DNA from: Parasponia andersonii
Taxonomy: Eukaryota; Streptophyta; Magnoliopsida; Rosales; Cannabaceae
Direction of reading: 5' to 3'
NCBI GenBank assembly: GCA_002914805.1
Contig: JXTB01000105.1
Span: 128,879 to 192,878, forward strand
DNA length: 64,000 bases
The notes under the pieces: model-generated
Database searches by the model: none
What the model was told of the DNA's origin: nothing
What the model saw: only the letters and a program-made list of their open reading frames with translations
In this document: piece by piece, positions 23,089 through 33,858 of the stretch
Layout: every line of letters begins with the position of its first letter
How positions within the stretch are numbered: position 1 is the first letter of the stretch
Position numbers and translations under genes: made by a program

Positions 23089-26000
23089 ATGGCGTCGTTT
23101 TTGGCCGTCCCCGCTATTTCCACACCTCCTTTCTCTCTCCCCAGAACTTTCTTTCCCACTCGCCTCAACTCACTTTTTCAGAACCGGTCAGCTCTCTCTC
23201 TCTCCCACTCGCACAGGTCAGAATTCAAGCTCTTGAGCACTAACACACACACCCTTTTCCCCATAGCTTACTTTTATATGCATAAACTTGATTTTGGTCC
23301 CAAGTTTTTGGTGGGTTTTGCGATGGAGAAGCTGATAAGAAGATTTAAAGCTCCTCATGTTGATGTGATTTGGATCTTCAGCAAGTTCTCTAATGGAGTT
23401 GGCATTTTTCTTATAATGAACAGTATTGAAATGTGTATTGTATTATAAATTTCATTGGGGAATATGTTAAATAATCATAAGAAGTGCTATAATCTTACCC
23501 TTTATCAAGAAAGCGGCTACTTTTGCTTTGTTTTATACAATGAGGCCCTTTTTATGAATACCCTTCTTGGTTATTGATTTTAGTGCTTGTATTCTGATTT
23601 TGGAGTGAAGGAATTTTCATTTCACCTCTTTGTGTTGCTAGCTTGTGCAGGTTTGGAGTTAGATGTAGTTATGCCGAAGCAAGTATAAATGAGGACTCCA
23701 CTTCTGCTACAATAGATGTTGTGGCCGATGTTAGGAGTGAACGGGTAGGTCGCGATATATTTCAACTTTTAATTCTTAGAAAGGATTGATGATGACTGCA
23801 TTTTCAGTTCTTTTGGCTACATTTTAGCAAATATATATCTAACTCATCATGATGCTCTTATTAGATTGTTGTCTTGGGAGGCAGTGGCTTCGTTGGTTCT
23901 GCTATATGCAAGGCTGCAGTATCCAAGGGCATAGAGGTCGTTAGCGTAAGCAGGTGCTGTAAATTTTGGTTTTTCAAATTTTCAACTGCAGTGCGTGTGT
24001 TTCGAGTTCTTGATGTTTTTATCTGACTGCTTATATTTTTACTGATCGTTGCTGAAGAACTGACAGAAACTGATCAAGAAATGTATTGACGTTTTACCAT
24101 TTGAGTGGCATTCTCTGTCTGAAATCTGAAACTTTGCTCTATTCACAGGACAGGCCGTCCTACTTATCCTGGTCCATGGGTTGATGAGGTTACGTGGACA
24201 CCAGGTATTTAAGCTCTTCTCATTCCTGTGAATAGTTCTGCAAAATCTATTTTGTTTGCAACTCAGGAAATTACTTATTAAGAAAGTTTATTTAAACAAA
24301 TAGTTTTTGTGGATGTAGATTAAAATAATAAAAAAGACATGATATTTACTCAAACGAGACAAATGACGTGTCAAGTATCAACCTTTTGGTCGTGGTTTTC
24401 TTTTCTCCTGCTAGAAATAAATCGCTTAGCTTATATCTTCATTTTACTTTGGTTTTGTATATGCGGGTAGCTTATATCTTCATTACGTTTTGGTGGTGGT
24501 TAGGTTGCTAGATAAAGTAGGTTTGACCAATGAGCATAAACCAGACAATGTTTGGAAGAGGCAAGTGCAACCAGAGAGTTACTAGGACCACTGATGCAGT
24601 TTCATTTTAGTAACAGAGTCACCATGATGGAGATAACTGGAGCATTCAATTGTAAACATAAGCTCGTTGCTTATTCAGATGGACTGCATTCTAAAACTAT
24701 TTACTATGGGACTGGGGGCAGCATCTAAGCGACAATACCTTTAACATATCAGAGTCCTTCCTAAAGCATATGGGGGTGGAGAACAATAATTTTCAGGTGG
24801 CTAGACACTGCTAGAAGTGCTGCTAAGTTGTGAAGTTGGACATCTGGTAGCAGGGCAAGGAATGGCTTTGTGAATATCTACTTAGTTTGATAGATATAGC
24901 CATTTTGTTGAATCTATCTGCTAAGGAGTGATGGCAGTGCGTGGACCTGATGTAAAGCAAAAGAAGTTTTGGTTTTGGCTTGGTTTCACATAAGAATGGG
25001 TGGTGCTCAGACCTTTAAAGTTAAATTATTGCTTATGTGAGCACTGGAAATTTGAATGGGTAGGTGACAGGACCTTGATGCTGAATGATGGTTAGCTTTG
25101 AGGTCACATCATGCAAGACCCTGAATGGAGGGTTTATTGTCATTGGCATGGGATCAACTATTGTACATCTGTGACTTCTGGTTCTACAAGTTTGAGAACT
25201 TAGCTACTGAATGAGGTTTTGGACTTGGACACTGGTTTTGTGATTATGATATTCATAGATTTTGAGATGCACTGGGCATTGAAGATGGCAGAAAAGCTAG
25301 GGTTTAGAAGACTGAGTTTATGATTCTATTCCTAATATTTTTATGATGATTTTTCTAAGGAAGTTGGATAACCTTAAACTAGATATACAGAATCAAGAAC
25401 CAAGATGGGGTTGAATTTTCAGCTTAAATTATATAAAAATTGGTTAAAAGCAGGTGTGCACAAATAATTTGTGGCCTTGAGAAAGCAGATGCTACCTTCT
25501 CATTAGTCGTTATGGAAGTAGCACTTGAACATAAGAATGATAGACTTTTTCAATGAGAATCATGAATAAGATGTCCATTAATGAAAATAAATGTCCATTG
25601 ATAAGTATCACATAGCAGCTATACTTCTTCAGAACTTGTTACAAATATATCTGTGCTTTTATCATAGAATGCAGATTTTGAAGTATTTCATATGCAGGTG
25701 ATGTTTTCTACCTAAACTGGGACGAAGTACTTCCTGGGGCTACAGCAGTTGTTTCAACTATTGGGGGTTTTGGCAGTGAGGAACAGATGCTAAGAATTAA
25801 TGGTGAAGCAAATGTTGTTGCTGTTAATGCTGCTAAGGATTATGGTATGCAACTATCAATTTTAATATTGCAGCATTTTATAACCCAGAGGTCTATATCT
25901 TTATTAGTTGTAATTGTTTTCCCTGATTATGAACCTGATTAGTCAATTTCTCTTTTTCCCTGTATGTTAACTGAATACTTTGCAGAGCAGCTCTTTTTAA

Positions 26001-28318
26001 AGCTTATCAAGTTTACAGAGTAGCAGTGCAAATTTGTGACATGTATTGGGCAACTCATTGTCATTACCCTCTAAAATATTGTGTTTATCTATTTCTGGCT
26101 TGTCTTTGCTCTTTTTTTTTTTTTTTTGAGAGTGCTGTTTTTAGCATGACTGTTACTAATTTCCTTCATTTTTATCGATGTTATTTTAATTTTTTGTCTA
26201 ATTGGGAACAAATTTGGTGCGAGCTCCTGGTATTGAGCTCCTCCACTTTAGTATGGAGGAATTTGACCATCATTTTGTTGAGTGAAACAAATAATGACAA
26301 AAAATAGATGCCATCAGGCAATACGTTGGACTTTGGAAGTAAAGGCTCATACTTTTTGATCCTTGAGACTCCTGGTTGTATAAATAAAGAAGGGAAAAAT
26401 ATTTTAGCTGTTATCTTTCAGTAGTATGCTTGTTATGTTGACATGATTGAAAAAAAAACTTGTTACGATGAAACAACATGATATTCAATCAATGGAGATA
26501 AACGATACCCTTAAGAAATGGGTAAGGGCTTTAGAAGTAAGGTCTGTATCTTGATTCATGGAATTCCTGCCTATACCAATTAAGAACCACTGAACCAGAA
26601 TGAGACTTAGCTGCTATTTTCTGTAGTAATTGTGTACTTATGCTCTTGAGAACTTTTATGCACAATGTGGCTTAAATGATAAGGCTGCCTCGAAGGACAA
26701 TAGTTTTCCTATTATACTAGCAATGTGTATCTTCCCTCATACCGATGAAACCAAAACACGCCTAAATGCTATAGAATGCTTTTGACTCCCCTATTGAGAT
26801 GTCAGAGTTGGTATGAGAGGAAGTTTGGAAGAGTTCTAGAATAGAAGTTAGAGGTGATAATGGCATCGAATAAATTGGTTTGGGGAGGTTATGCCTGTTG
26901 CAGTCAGTAATACAGAAAGATGTTTCAGGCGAATGTGTTGCATTGTTAATACATTTATTACTCTATTAGTTTTGGATATCTTTGAAACTCTATTAGTCAA
27001 AGCGTTTTGATAAAATTATTTAACTTTTATGGTGATTTTTTCAAGTTAAAGTAATTCTTGACCCGGGTTGAGAAAACCCACGGAGTCTCACATATAGTTG
27101 TCAACAAAGAGCATATTGCACAATAATATAATTTCTTACCTTGGTCATTTACTCCATTTGCTAAATTGCATGATGGGTAAGAAATGTTCGACTACAAATG
27201 TTAGAACGCTGTGATATGGTTGGAAACATATGTGATATATAAAAATTCGTACTAACTTACAGACTGGAAAATATAATACTCAAGTGGAGTATAAAAGCTT
27301 TCACAGAGTTCATCAGTTTCATCAAATATTGTTGTCTGGATCATATTTTGTACTATCTTATTATCTATATCACACCTATGATGCAATTCGTTCTGTTGTC
27401 TCGTATTTTTCTTAATTATGGCTGGAGAAATGAGTTCTTACATTAGTTTTTTCTTTTATGGCAGGAATTCCCAAATTTGTCTTGATATCAGTGCATGACT
27501 ACAACCTTCCGTCATTTTTGCTTTCATCTGGATACTTCACAGGAAAAAGGAAAGCAGAATCAGAGGTTCTCTCCAAATATCCCAACTCTGGTAACATACA
27601 ACGTCTCTTCTCCGTATATTTTTTCCTAATAGAGAAATTAGAAATGCCTATCTGGTTGAACTTTGTAAAATTCTTTCACTAGGTGAAAAAATGCAAAAAC
27701 AAGGAATGTAAATACTTGTTCACGCAAAAAAAAAAAAAAAAGAAAGGAAAAAAAGAAGAGAAAAGAAAAAGAAAAAAGAAAGAAATTATTGTGGTTATTA
27801 TTTTAACTGCGGGAAACATTGCCAATTCGAGGAAATGAGAGCAACAAGCTGAGTGAAGATGTTGAAGGTTGGATTCGTTTTATACTTTTACTCGAGTTAC
27901 TCTTTTAAGTTTTTCCTTCTAGTGAGGAACTGATTGAATCAGATATTTTGGCTTTGATTAGTAGCCAGTATGTTTAGTATCCTTAGCTGCAATGTTTTTG
28001 AGTTTTTGGTTTAACTTATTTATCCAAACTTGCACAGGTGTTGTGCTAAGACCAGGTTTCATATATGGGAAAAGGCGAGTGGACGGCTTCGAGATTCCAT
28101 TAGATTTGATAGGAGAACCACTGGAGAGACTACTACGTGCTACTGAAAACTTCACAAAACCATTGAACTCTCTTCCAGCATCTGATCTGATTTTGGCTCC
28201 ACCAGTTAGTGTTGATGATCTTGCACTTGCAGTAATCAGCTCAATTACAGATGACGATTTTTTCGGTGTTTACACGATTGAACAAATCAAAGAAGCTGCA
28301 GAAAAAGTGAAGGTGTGA
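23089..28318 (+). CDS. Plastid-type NAD(P)-binding Rossmann protein, At1g32220-like
   Basis: Seven exons join in frame: 23089-23216, 23651-23744, 23865-23953, 24149-24204, 25698-25844, 27465-27590 and 28038-28318 (921 nt, 306 aa). Residues 1-43 are rich in Ser, Pro, Phe and Arg with almost no acidic residues, as in a chloroplast transit peptide. A Rossmann nucleotide-binding motif follows (IVVLGGSGFVGSAIC, glycines at 79-85), then SRTGRPTYPGPW and VVSTIGGFG. A Tyr-x-x-x-Lys pair lies at Y195 and K199 (YFTGK), as in atypical short-chain dehydrogenases. LRPGFIYGKR is a typical late motif of this group. The Arabidopsis relative is a plastid (plastoglobule-type) protein of unknown reaction, so no substrate is proposed. 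Introns 4 and 5 are long (1.49 and 1.62 kb) and repeat-bearing. The product ends in KVKV, about ten residues beyond the usual family length near 296. Confidence 0.9.
26322..26490 (+). repeat. Repeat copy 1 in intron 5 of the Rossmann-protein gene
   Basis: Contains GGAAGTAAAGGCTCATAC, CCTTGAGACTCCTGGTTGTATAA and TTTTAGCTGTTATCTTTCAGTAG (each within a longer run), then GATGAAACAACATGATATTCAA. The same order occurs at 26525-26650 and 29095-29225. Confidence 0.7.
26525..26650 (+). repeat. Repeat copy 2 in intron 5
   Basis: GAAGTAAGGTCTGTATCTTG, then ATTCATGGAATTCCTGCC, AATTAAGAACCACTGAA and TTAGCTGCTATTTTCTGTAG match copy 3 closely and copy 1 more loosely. Confidence 0.72.
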
Positions 28319-28577
28319 ACTTGCTTATGATATAAAATAAGTCATAAGGATTAAACAAAGATCTGTGTATCAGATAACATCTTGTTCTGCAACCCTTGTT
28401 GAGCTGCTGTACAAACTGTCTTGAGGGAAGACTAAAATTTGGATTTCTCAGAGTGTATATCCTACATCCTATCATGTACTTGTGGTTACATGAAAAGTGA
28501 CTTGAGACCTGGGGTACTAATTCTCCATAAGATTCTTGTAAGGAAACTGACTAGGAATATGAATAAGTGATATTACG

Positions 28578-28600
28578 AATTATTATTATTATTATTATTA
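28578..28600 (+). repeat. (ATT)n microsatellite
   Basis: Short ATT run of about seven units downstream of the Rossmann-protein gene. Confidence 0.9.
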
Positions 28601-29094
28601 ATTAGATTATTTTAGAATTATATAATTATGTTTTATTTAATTATTAGGTTTTATTTAGTTTTGAGTAACTAGTTTGGCCTTTTCCTTTTATGATCGTTTC
28701 CAAAACCCATTAGTTTCTTAGTTTTATCTAAGAGCTCTCTATAAATAAGTTTCTCTATGTTCATTATTTTTAAGACTTATTAATGCTAGACAAACAATTC
28801 AAAGATTTTTTCTAATATTCTTGCTCTTTTTTTAAAGTTCTTCTTTTCTTAATTCTTCTCTTTTTTTTCCTAAATCCTTGTCCTTATTTTCTCTCTTATC
28901 TCTTCTAAATTCTTTATCTTGTTCTACGTAGAAACATACTGTTAATGCTAAATTGATGAGAGTTTTTTTTTTTTTTTTTTCCTTTGAGCATCCAAAAAAA
29001 AAAAAAAAGGATCAAACCTACACAAGGCATCCATGATTATGGGGTGGCTTTGTAAATGGACCTTTTTCAACTGTCTTGCCTTGTTAAGAATTGT

Positions 29095-29225
29095 TAAGGG
29101 CCGAAGAAGTAATGTATCCTGATTCTTGGAACTCCTGGCTATAAAAATCAAGAACCACAAAGATACATAGCTGCCATTTTCTGCATTAAGTGTGTTACCA
29201 TAAACACGATGACATTCAACAAATG
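29095..29225 (+). repeat. Repeat copy 3, downstream of the Rossmann-protein gene
   Basis: GAAGTAATGTATCCTGATTC, TTGGAACTCCTGGCTATAAA, AATCAAGAACCACAAAG and ATAGCTGCCATTTTCTGCAT, then CACGATGACATTCAACAAATG. It preserves both the part shared with copy 2 and the tail shared with copy 1. Confidence 0.72.
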
Positions 29226-29499
29226 TTGTTAGCCCAAAAACAACGAGCACGGGGCCGGGTAAGCAAGGCTATTGGGGTTATAGGTGTTTACTTTTGGGTT
29301 TGGAGTTTGTGGTGTTTGGTAAAGGCAATGAATAAAAACATTGTCATCGATCCAAGTATCAGTAATTCCATTTTACAGAAATTTAGGGGATAATATCGAT
29401 ATCAACGGAAATTTTTAAAAAACTTACGAAAACAACAAATAATTGGCTAAAACTACATAATTACATTAAAGAACTTTAAAAAATTCAAAATCATTCAAT

Positions 29500-29695
29500 A
29501 ATTCATCAATAAATTATCTTCTTCTTTATATGTATATATAAAAAAAAATAGCATATATGTAGCTCAATGTTATGTGATACTTGTCAATAATTGTTGTTAA
29601 AAAATTCACCAATACGTTATCTTCTTTTTTTTAATACAAAAAGTAGCATATATGTAGCTCAATATTGTTTGATACTTGTCAATAATTATTCTAAT
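29500..29695 (+). repeat. ~100-bp tandem duplication
   Basis: TCATCAATAAATTATCTTCT...AGCATATATGTAGCTCAATG...GATACTTGTCAATAATTGTT is followed by TCACCAATACGTTATCTTCT...AGCATATATGTAGCTCAATA...GATACTTGTCAATAATTATT. Confidence 0.85.
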
Positions 29696-30364
29696 ATTTA
29701 ACTAGAATTGAAATATATCTTCACGAATATATTGAAATAGAAATATTTAACAATATTTTATATTTATTCACAATAAGATAACAATACTTTATATTTATTT
29801 TATATTCACATTTATACATAATAAGATAACATTAATTCCAAAATGAATTTTTAGAAGTTTGGAAGTATTGGAAGTACGATCCTGGTCTAAACAATATTGA
29901 TACCATGACATAGAGTTTGAATATATGTGCATGTAATTATTAATACACAATATATAGATTTGATAATATTTCTCTTGGATTCTTTTCTTTCTTTTTTTTC
30001 TCTTTTTCTAAAATATATTTGTTGTGTATATGTTGTACTTAAATTAATTATGGTGAAAAAAAGATCAAAAATGAATTTTTTTTAATTACAAATTTGCCAA
30101 AGTTATCAATATATCCCTAATTTTACTGATATTTCTACGACATTTTCCCAAAATTTCTCTAAAATTCTAACAGATTTTTCTTACATGTAATTTTTATAGG
30201 GCTTTGGACACTTATGCCTATTTTTCAAAAAAAAAAATATTACCAAGTTTATGACCTTTCAAAAATAATAAAAATTTTATGCGACCTTTCAGGATATTTT
30301 TCTAAATACTTTGGGAATTAAAAAATACAGTGGCATTTTAACAAATAAGCTATCTTTTTTTTAA

Positions 30365-31100
30365 CAGGAAACTATAAAAGTTTCTTAGAAACCAGTTTAG
30401 TTTCCTTTTAACGGAATATCATGTACGTAAGTAAATTACAGGATACTACAAAAGTTTCTTAAAAACCAGTTTAATTTCCTTTTAGCGAAGTACTATCATA
30501 GGAAACTATAAAGGTTTTTTAAAAACTAGTTTGATTTTCTTTTAGCAGATTACTATGTACGTAAGTAAATTATAGGAAACTATAGAGGTTTCTTAGAAAC
30601 AAGTTTTCTTTTTAGTAGAATGTCTTGTACATAAGTAATTTACAAGAAACCATAAAGATTTCTTAAAAATTAGTTTGGTTCTTTTTAGCAGAATGTCACG
30701 TTTATAAATAAATCATAGAAAACCACAAAGATTTCTAGGAAACTAGTTTGGTTTCATTTTAGCAGAACATCTTGTACGTAGGTAAATCATAGGAAACTAC
30801 AAGAATTTTGAGAAAATCAGTTTGGTTTCTTTTAAGTAGAATGCCCTGTAACTGATTTCTTTTAAGTAAATCAAAAGAAACTACAAATATAACTGATTTC
30901 TATTTAGCATAATATCTTGTAGCTAAGCAAATCACAAAAAACCTTTACCACAAAGGATTCGTAGAAACTAATTTGGTTTTCTTTTAGCATAATGCATTAT
31001 TTGTAAGTAAATCATAAGGAAACTACAAACATTTCTTGGAAACCAGTTTTGTTTCCTTATAGCAGAATACCTTATATATAAATAAACTGACAAGAAATTA
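30365..31100 (+). repeat. Minisatellite, ~70-90-bp units, about 9 copies
   Basis: Each unit follows the pattern GGAAACTA..AAAG.TTTCTTA, GAAACCAGTTTGGTTTCCTT, TTAGCAGAATATC, then TGTACGTAAGTAAATCATA. Units begin near 30366, 30446, 30500, 30576, 30646, 30716, 30798, 30950 and 31018. Unit length and sequence drift along the array. The last two to three units recur at 34675-34880 at the head of the second duplicated block. Confidence 0.88.
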
Positions 31101-31545
31101 TAGAAGTCTCAGGGGCAAAAACTTTCTTTGTAAGTAATATTATGTTTCTATACGCATAACTCAATTATTCTATATCCAAAAGAAATAAATAAAGGAAAGA
31201 GATGGAAATAGATAAATTGAGGGTGAAGGTTATTGAAAAAGAAAAAGAGTTTAAAAAGAGAAAATGAGAAAATGAAAATAAATAAAGGAAAGAAAAAGAA
31301 AGAAAATGACAAAGGTTTAAAACAAAAGTCGTAATAATATTCAATATGAGGAAAAAAAATAAAATTGATTATGAAAAATGAATTTAAAAAAGAAAATGAA
31401 AAAAAGAATAAATAAAGAAAAGAAAAAAAGAGTAATAATATTCAATGCAGAAAAAATGTATAAAATATATTATAAAAAATGAACTTAAAAAAAACTAAAT
31501 AAAAGAAAGAGACAGAAAATAGATAAATTAAAGATAAAGGGAATC

Positions 31546-31592
31546 GAACCCAAGTCCAGAAATCTAGCCTTACTATTACATCAACTTGCATT
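31546..31592 (-). repeat. tRNA-like/SINE remnant (also at 35310-35358)
   Basis: On the minus strand, AGTTGATGTAATAGTAAGG resembles a degenerate A box, and GGGTTCGATTCCC is a near-perfect B box about 20 bases later. The same segment recurs in the second duplicated block at 35310-35358. No cloverleaf is supported, so this is not a tRNA gene. Confidence 0.5.
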
Positions 31593-33040
31593 TTTATTTA
31601 TTTGCATTATTTTTTAATTAATAGATCATTCTATAAAGATGGACGAATTTATAGCATTGCTACTGTGCCTTAGATCGTATAAATAGAATTATTTCTTCAT
31701 TGACCATACAAAAAAGTATTTAATATTCAAGATGGATTTAGAGTTATGATGGCTAAAAGAATCCCAGGTACTCTTATAGTATTTTTAGCAAAGTGTATAG
31801 CACTTAAAAAAGGATTGAAAACTTGGCCTTCCATCTTGGCCTGGTATTGGAAAAAGCCAAAACTGATGCATAAAATACAGTTTCCACCATTAGTAAAAAT
31901 GCTCCCTTGTGGTGGAGAGCCGATCATCAATGACATTAGTATTTTCCTTACTTAGCTTGGAAATATTTATTGCTATTACATTGTATTTGGAATCCGGATT
32001 TTTGAGGAAAAAAATTGTGAGGACGAAGTCAAGGAAAAATAAAGAGAAAAATAGCTTTTCTACAACTATATATAACTTTATTTTGAAACTTTTGGCTTTA
32101 TTAAATAATGTGTCCGAATTCTATATAGTAAAAAATGACATCAAATCTAATTTTCGCTTTTTTTGAAAAAAAAAAATCTATCCTTTTTTGTTAGAATCCA
32201 AATAAGAGAAAATAAAATTCTTTGTAATTTTTTTTTTCTTTTCCTCTAAAACTTTAGGTTTCAAACAGAGCCTTAAATTTTTCATCCTAGGAATTTTGCA
32301 GCAACATACTCTAACTAATTTTGCTTTTAGCATTTCTTCTTCATTTTTTTTATACCAAGCATTTCTTCTTCATGTTTGTGGATAAATGAGATACCTAATT
32401 GTATATCTAGTGTTAATACTGTACTGGATAACTTTTCTTTTGAATGAAAGTGCAACGGTATTTCCACTAAAAAAAAATATACATATATATACATTAAGTA
32501 ATAAGTATATAAAAAATAGATCTCTTCTCTCTTATTTAAGTCATTCAAAATATCTTTCCTCCTATAGAAATGTCAAATGTAAAATTGATATTTAACATTT
32601 TTTTTTCTAAGTTGTGTTGAAGAATGCATGAAAAGAAATAAAATTTAATATTTGGCACCGTGTTCGTTTACGTCGTTTCATATATTATTATATGAAAATA
32701 TAAAAATTAAAATAGAAGTGGAAAAAGCAAAGAGTAAGGATAGCAATTGGAAAGGAGTAGGATGCCAACTATGCTACGTAAAGTTGCACTTTTACCCAAT
32801 CTTTTACCTACTTGGATGAAGTGGATCAAATAGACATATTACTTATCATGAATATAGGTATGTATTCTTTTTAAATCATTAAGAATTGAAAACAACTTTT
32901 ATAAAATTTTAATTTTAGTATTTGTCCGTACATATGAAACTTTAAAAAAGTTTAAATCTATTAGAGTTAAATACAAAAATAATTATGTAGGTGTCAATCA
33001 TAATCTACAACAAGCATTTATATATATATATATATATATA

Positions 33041-33276
33041 GGCACCAATCTAGCATGTATTTTTTTTTGTTTTTTTTACTTATATATAGGTATCATTTTG
33101 GCTAATGAAAATTTATCATACATATTTTTTTATAATAAAAATGAGAGAAATTACATTAATGATGCACATCTTTTTATGTAACTCATTATGCCCGTTGGAT
33201 CACCATTAGATGATGATCCAATGACTAAAAAAAATACATGCATATAGGGAAAAAATACCTATTAGATTGACAACCT
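33041..33276 (+). mobile_element. TA-embedded MITE, copy 1
   Basis: Starts GGCACCAATCTAGCATGTAT and ends CTATTAGATTGACAACC; the termini are inverted versions of each other (GGCACCAATCTA versus GGTTGTCAATCTA). It lies between two TA-repeat tracts. The interior contains CATCATTAGATGATGATCCA-like short palindromic words. There is no ORF. Confidence 0.82.
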
Positions 33277-33373
33277 ATATATATATATATATATATTTCT
33301 TTTTTTTTTCTTTTACATAAATTGAATAGTTTTGGCTATTTATTTTATTGTGTATGAGTTTTATATTTGATAA

Positions 33374-33858
33374 GGTTAATAATAATAATGACATCTGAAT
33401 TATACTCATTGTACCACTTTGATCCCTGAACTTTAAACTTACATAATAATGGTCCTTGAATTATACAATTACTACAACAATGGCTCATTTGTCATAAATT
33501 TTTAGTTTTTTTGATAGAAAATAGTCTTTGACAAAGCATATAGTAAACTATATGCTTTGCATGCGACTCATTTATATTAAAAATGTAATAGTTTGTGGAA
33601 AAAAAAAATCATTATTGTAATTATTATATAAATCTTGATAGTCTATTGTACAAGTTGAAAATACAAAATCTCATTCTTAACCATAATTAGCAAACTAAGT
33701 GCTTTATAATGACTTATTCCTGTTAAAAATTTAACAATTTGTGATAAAAAAATCATTGTTACAACAATATATAATTTAAGAATCATTACTTTGTAAATTG
33801 AAAGTTTAAGAATCAAAGTAGTATAATGATTATAATTCATGCGTCATTATTATTAACC
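33374..33858. mobile_element. TIR element (485 bp), copy 1
   Basis: The left arm GGTTAATAATAATAATGAC continues through ATTGTACCACTTTGATCCCT, ACTTACATAATAATGGTCCT and TTGAATTATAC. The right arm is its complement, ending GTCATTATTATTAACC. The arms are about 100 bp or more, with no ORF. Both duplicated blocks carry it. Confidence 0.8.

Noticed and set aside
24480-25400. Less AT-rich stretch in intron 4 of the Rossmann-protein gene, considered as a retroelement or extra exon
   Set aside because: No frame continues for long, no LTR or domain is recognised, and the exons on either side join in frame without it.
31546-31592. Possible tRNA gene on the minus strand
   Set aside because: Only the B box is convincing; no acceptor stem or anticodon arm can be drawn. 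Better seen as a SINE remnant.
31746-31955. 69-codon frame inside the duplicated block
   Set aside because: The corresponding frame in block 2 is broken by indels and the opposite strand is equally open, so it shows no selection for coding.
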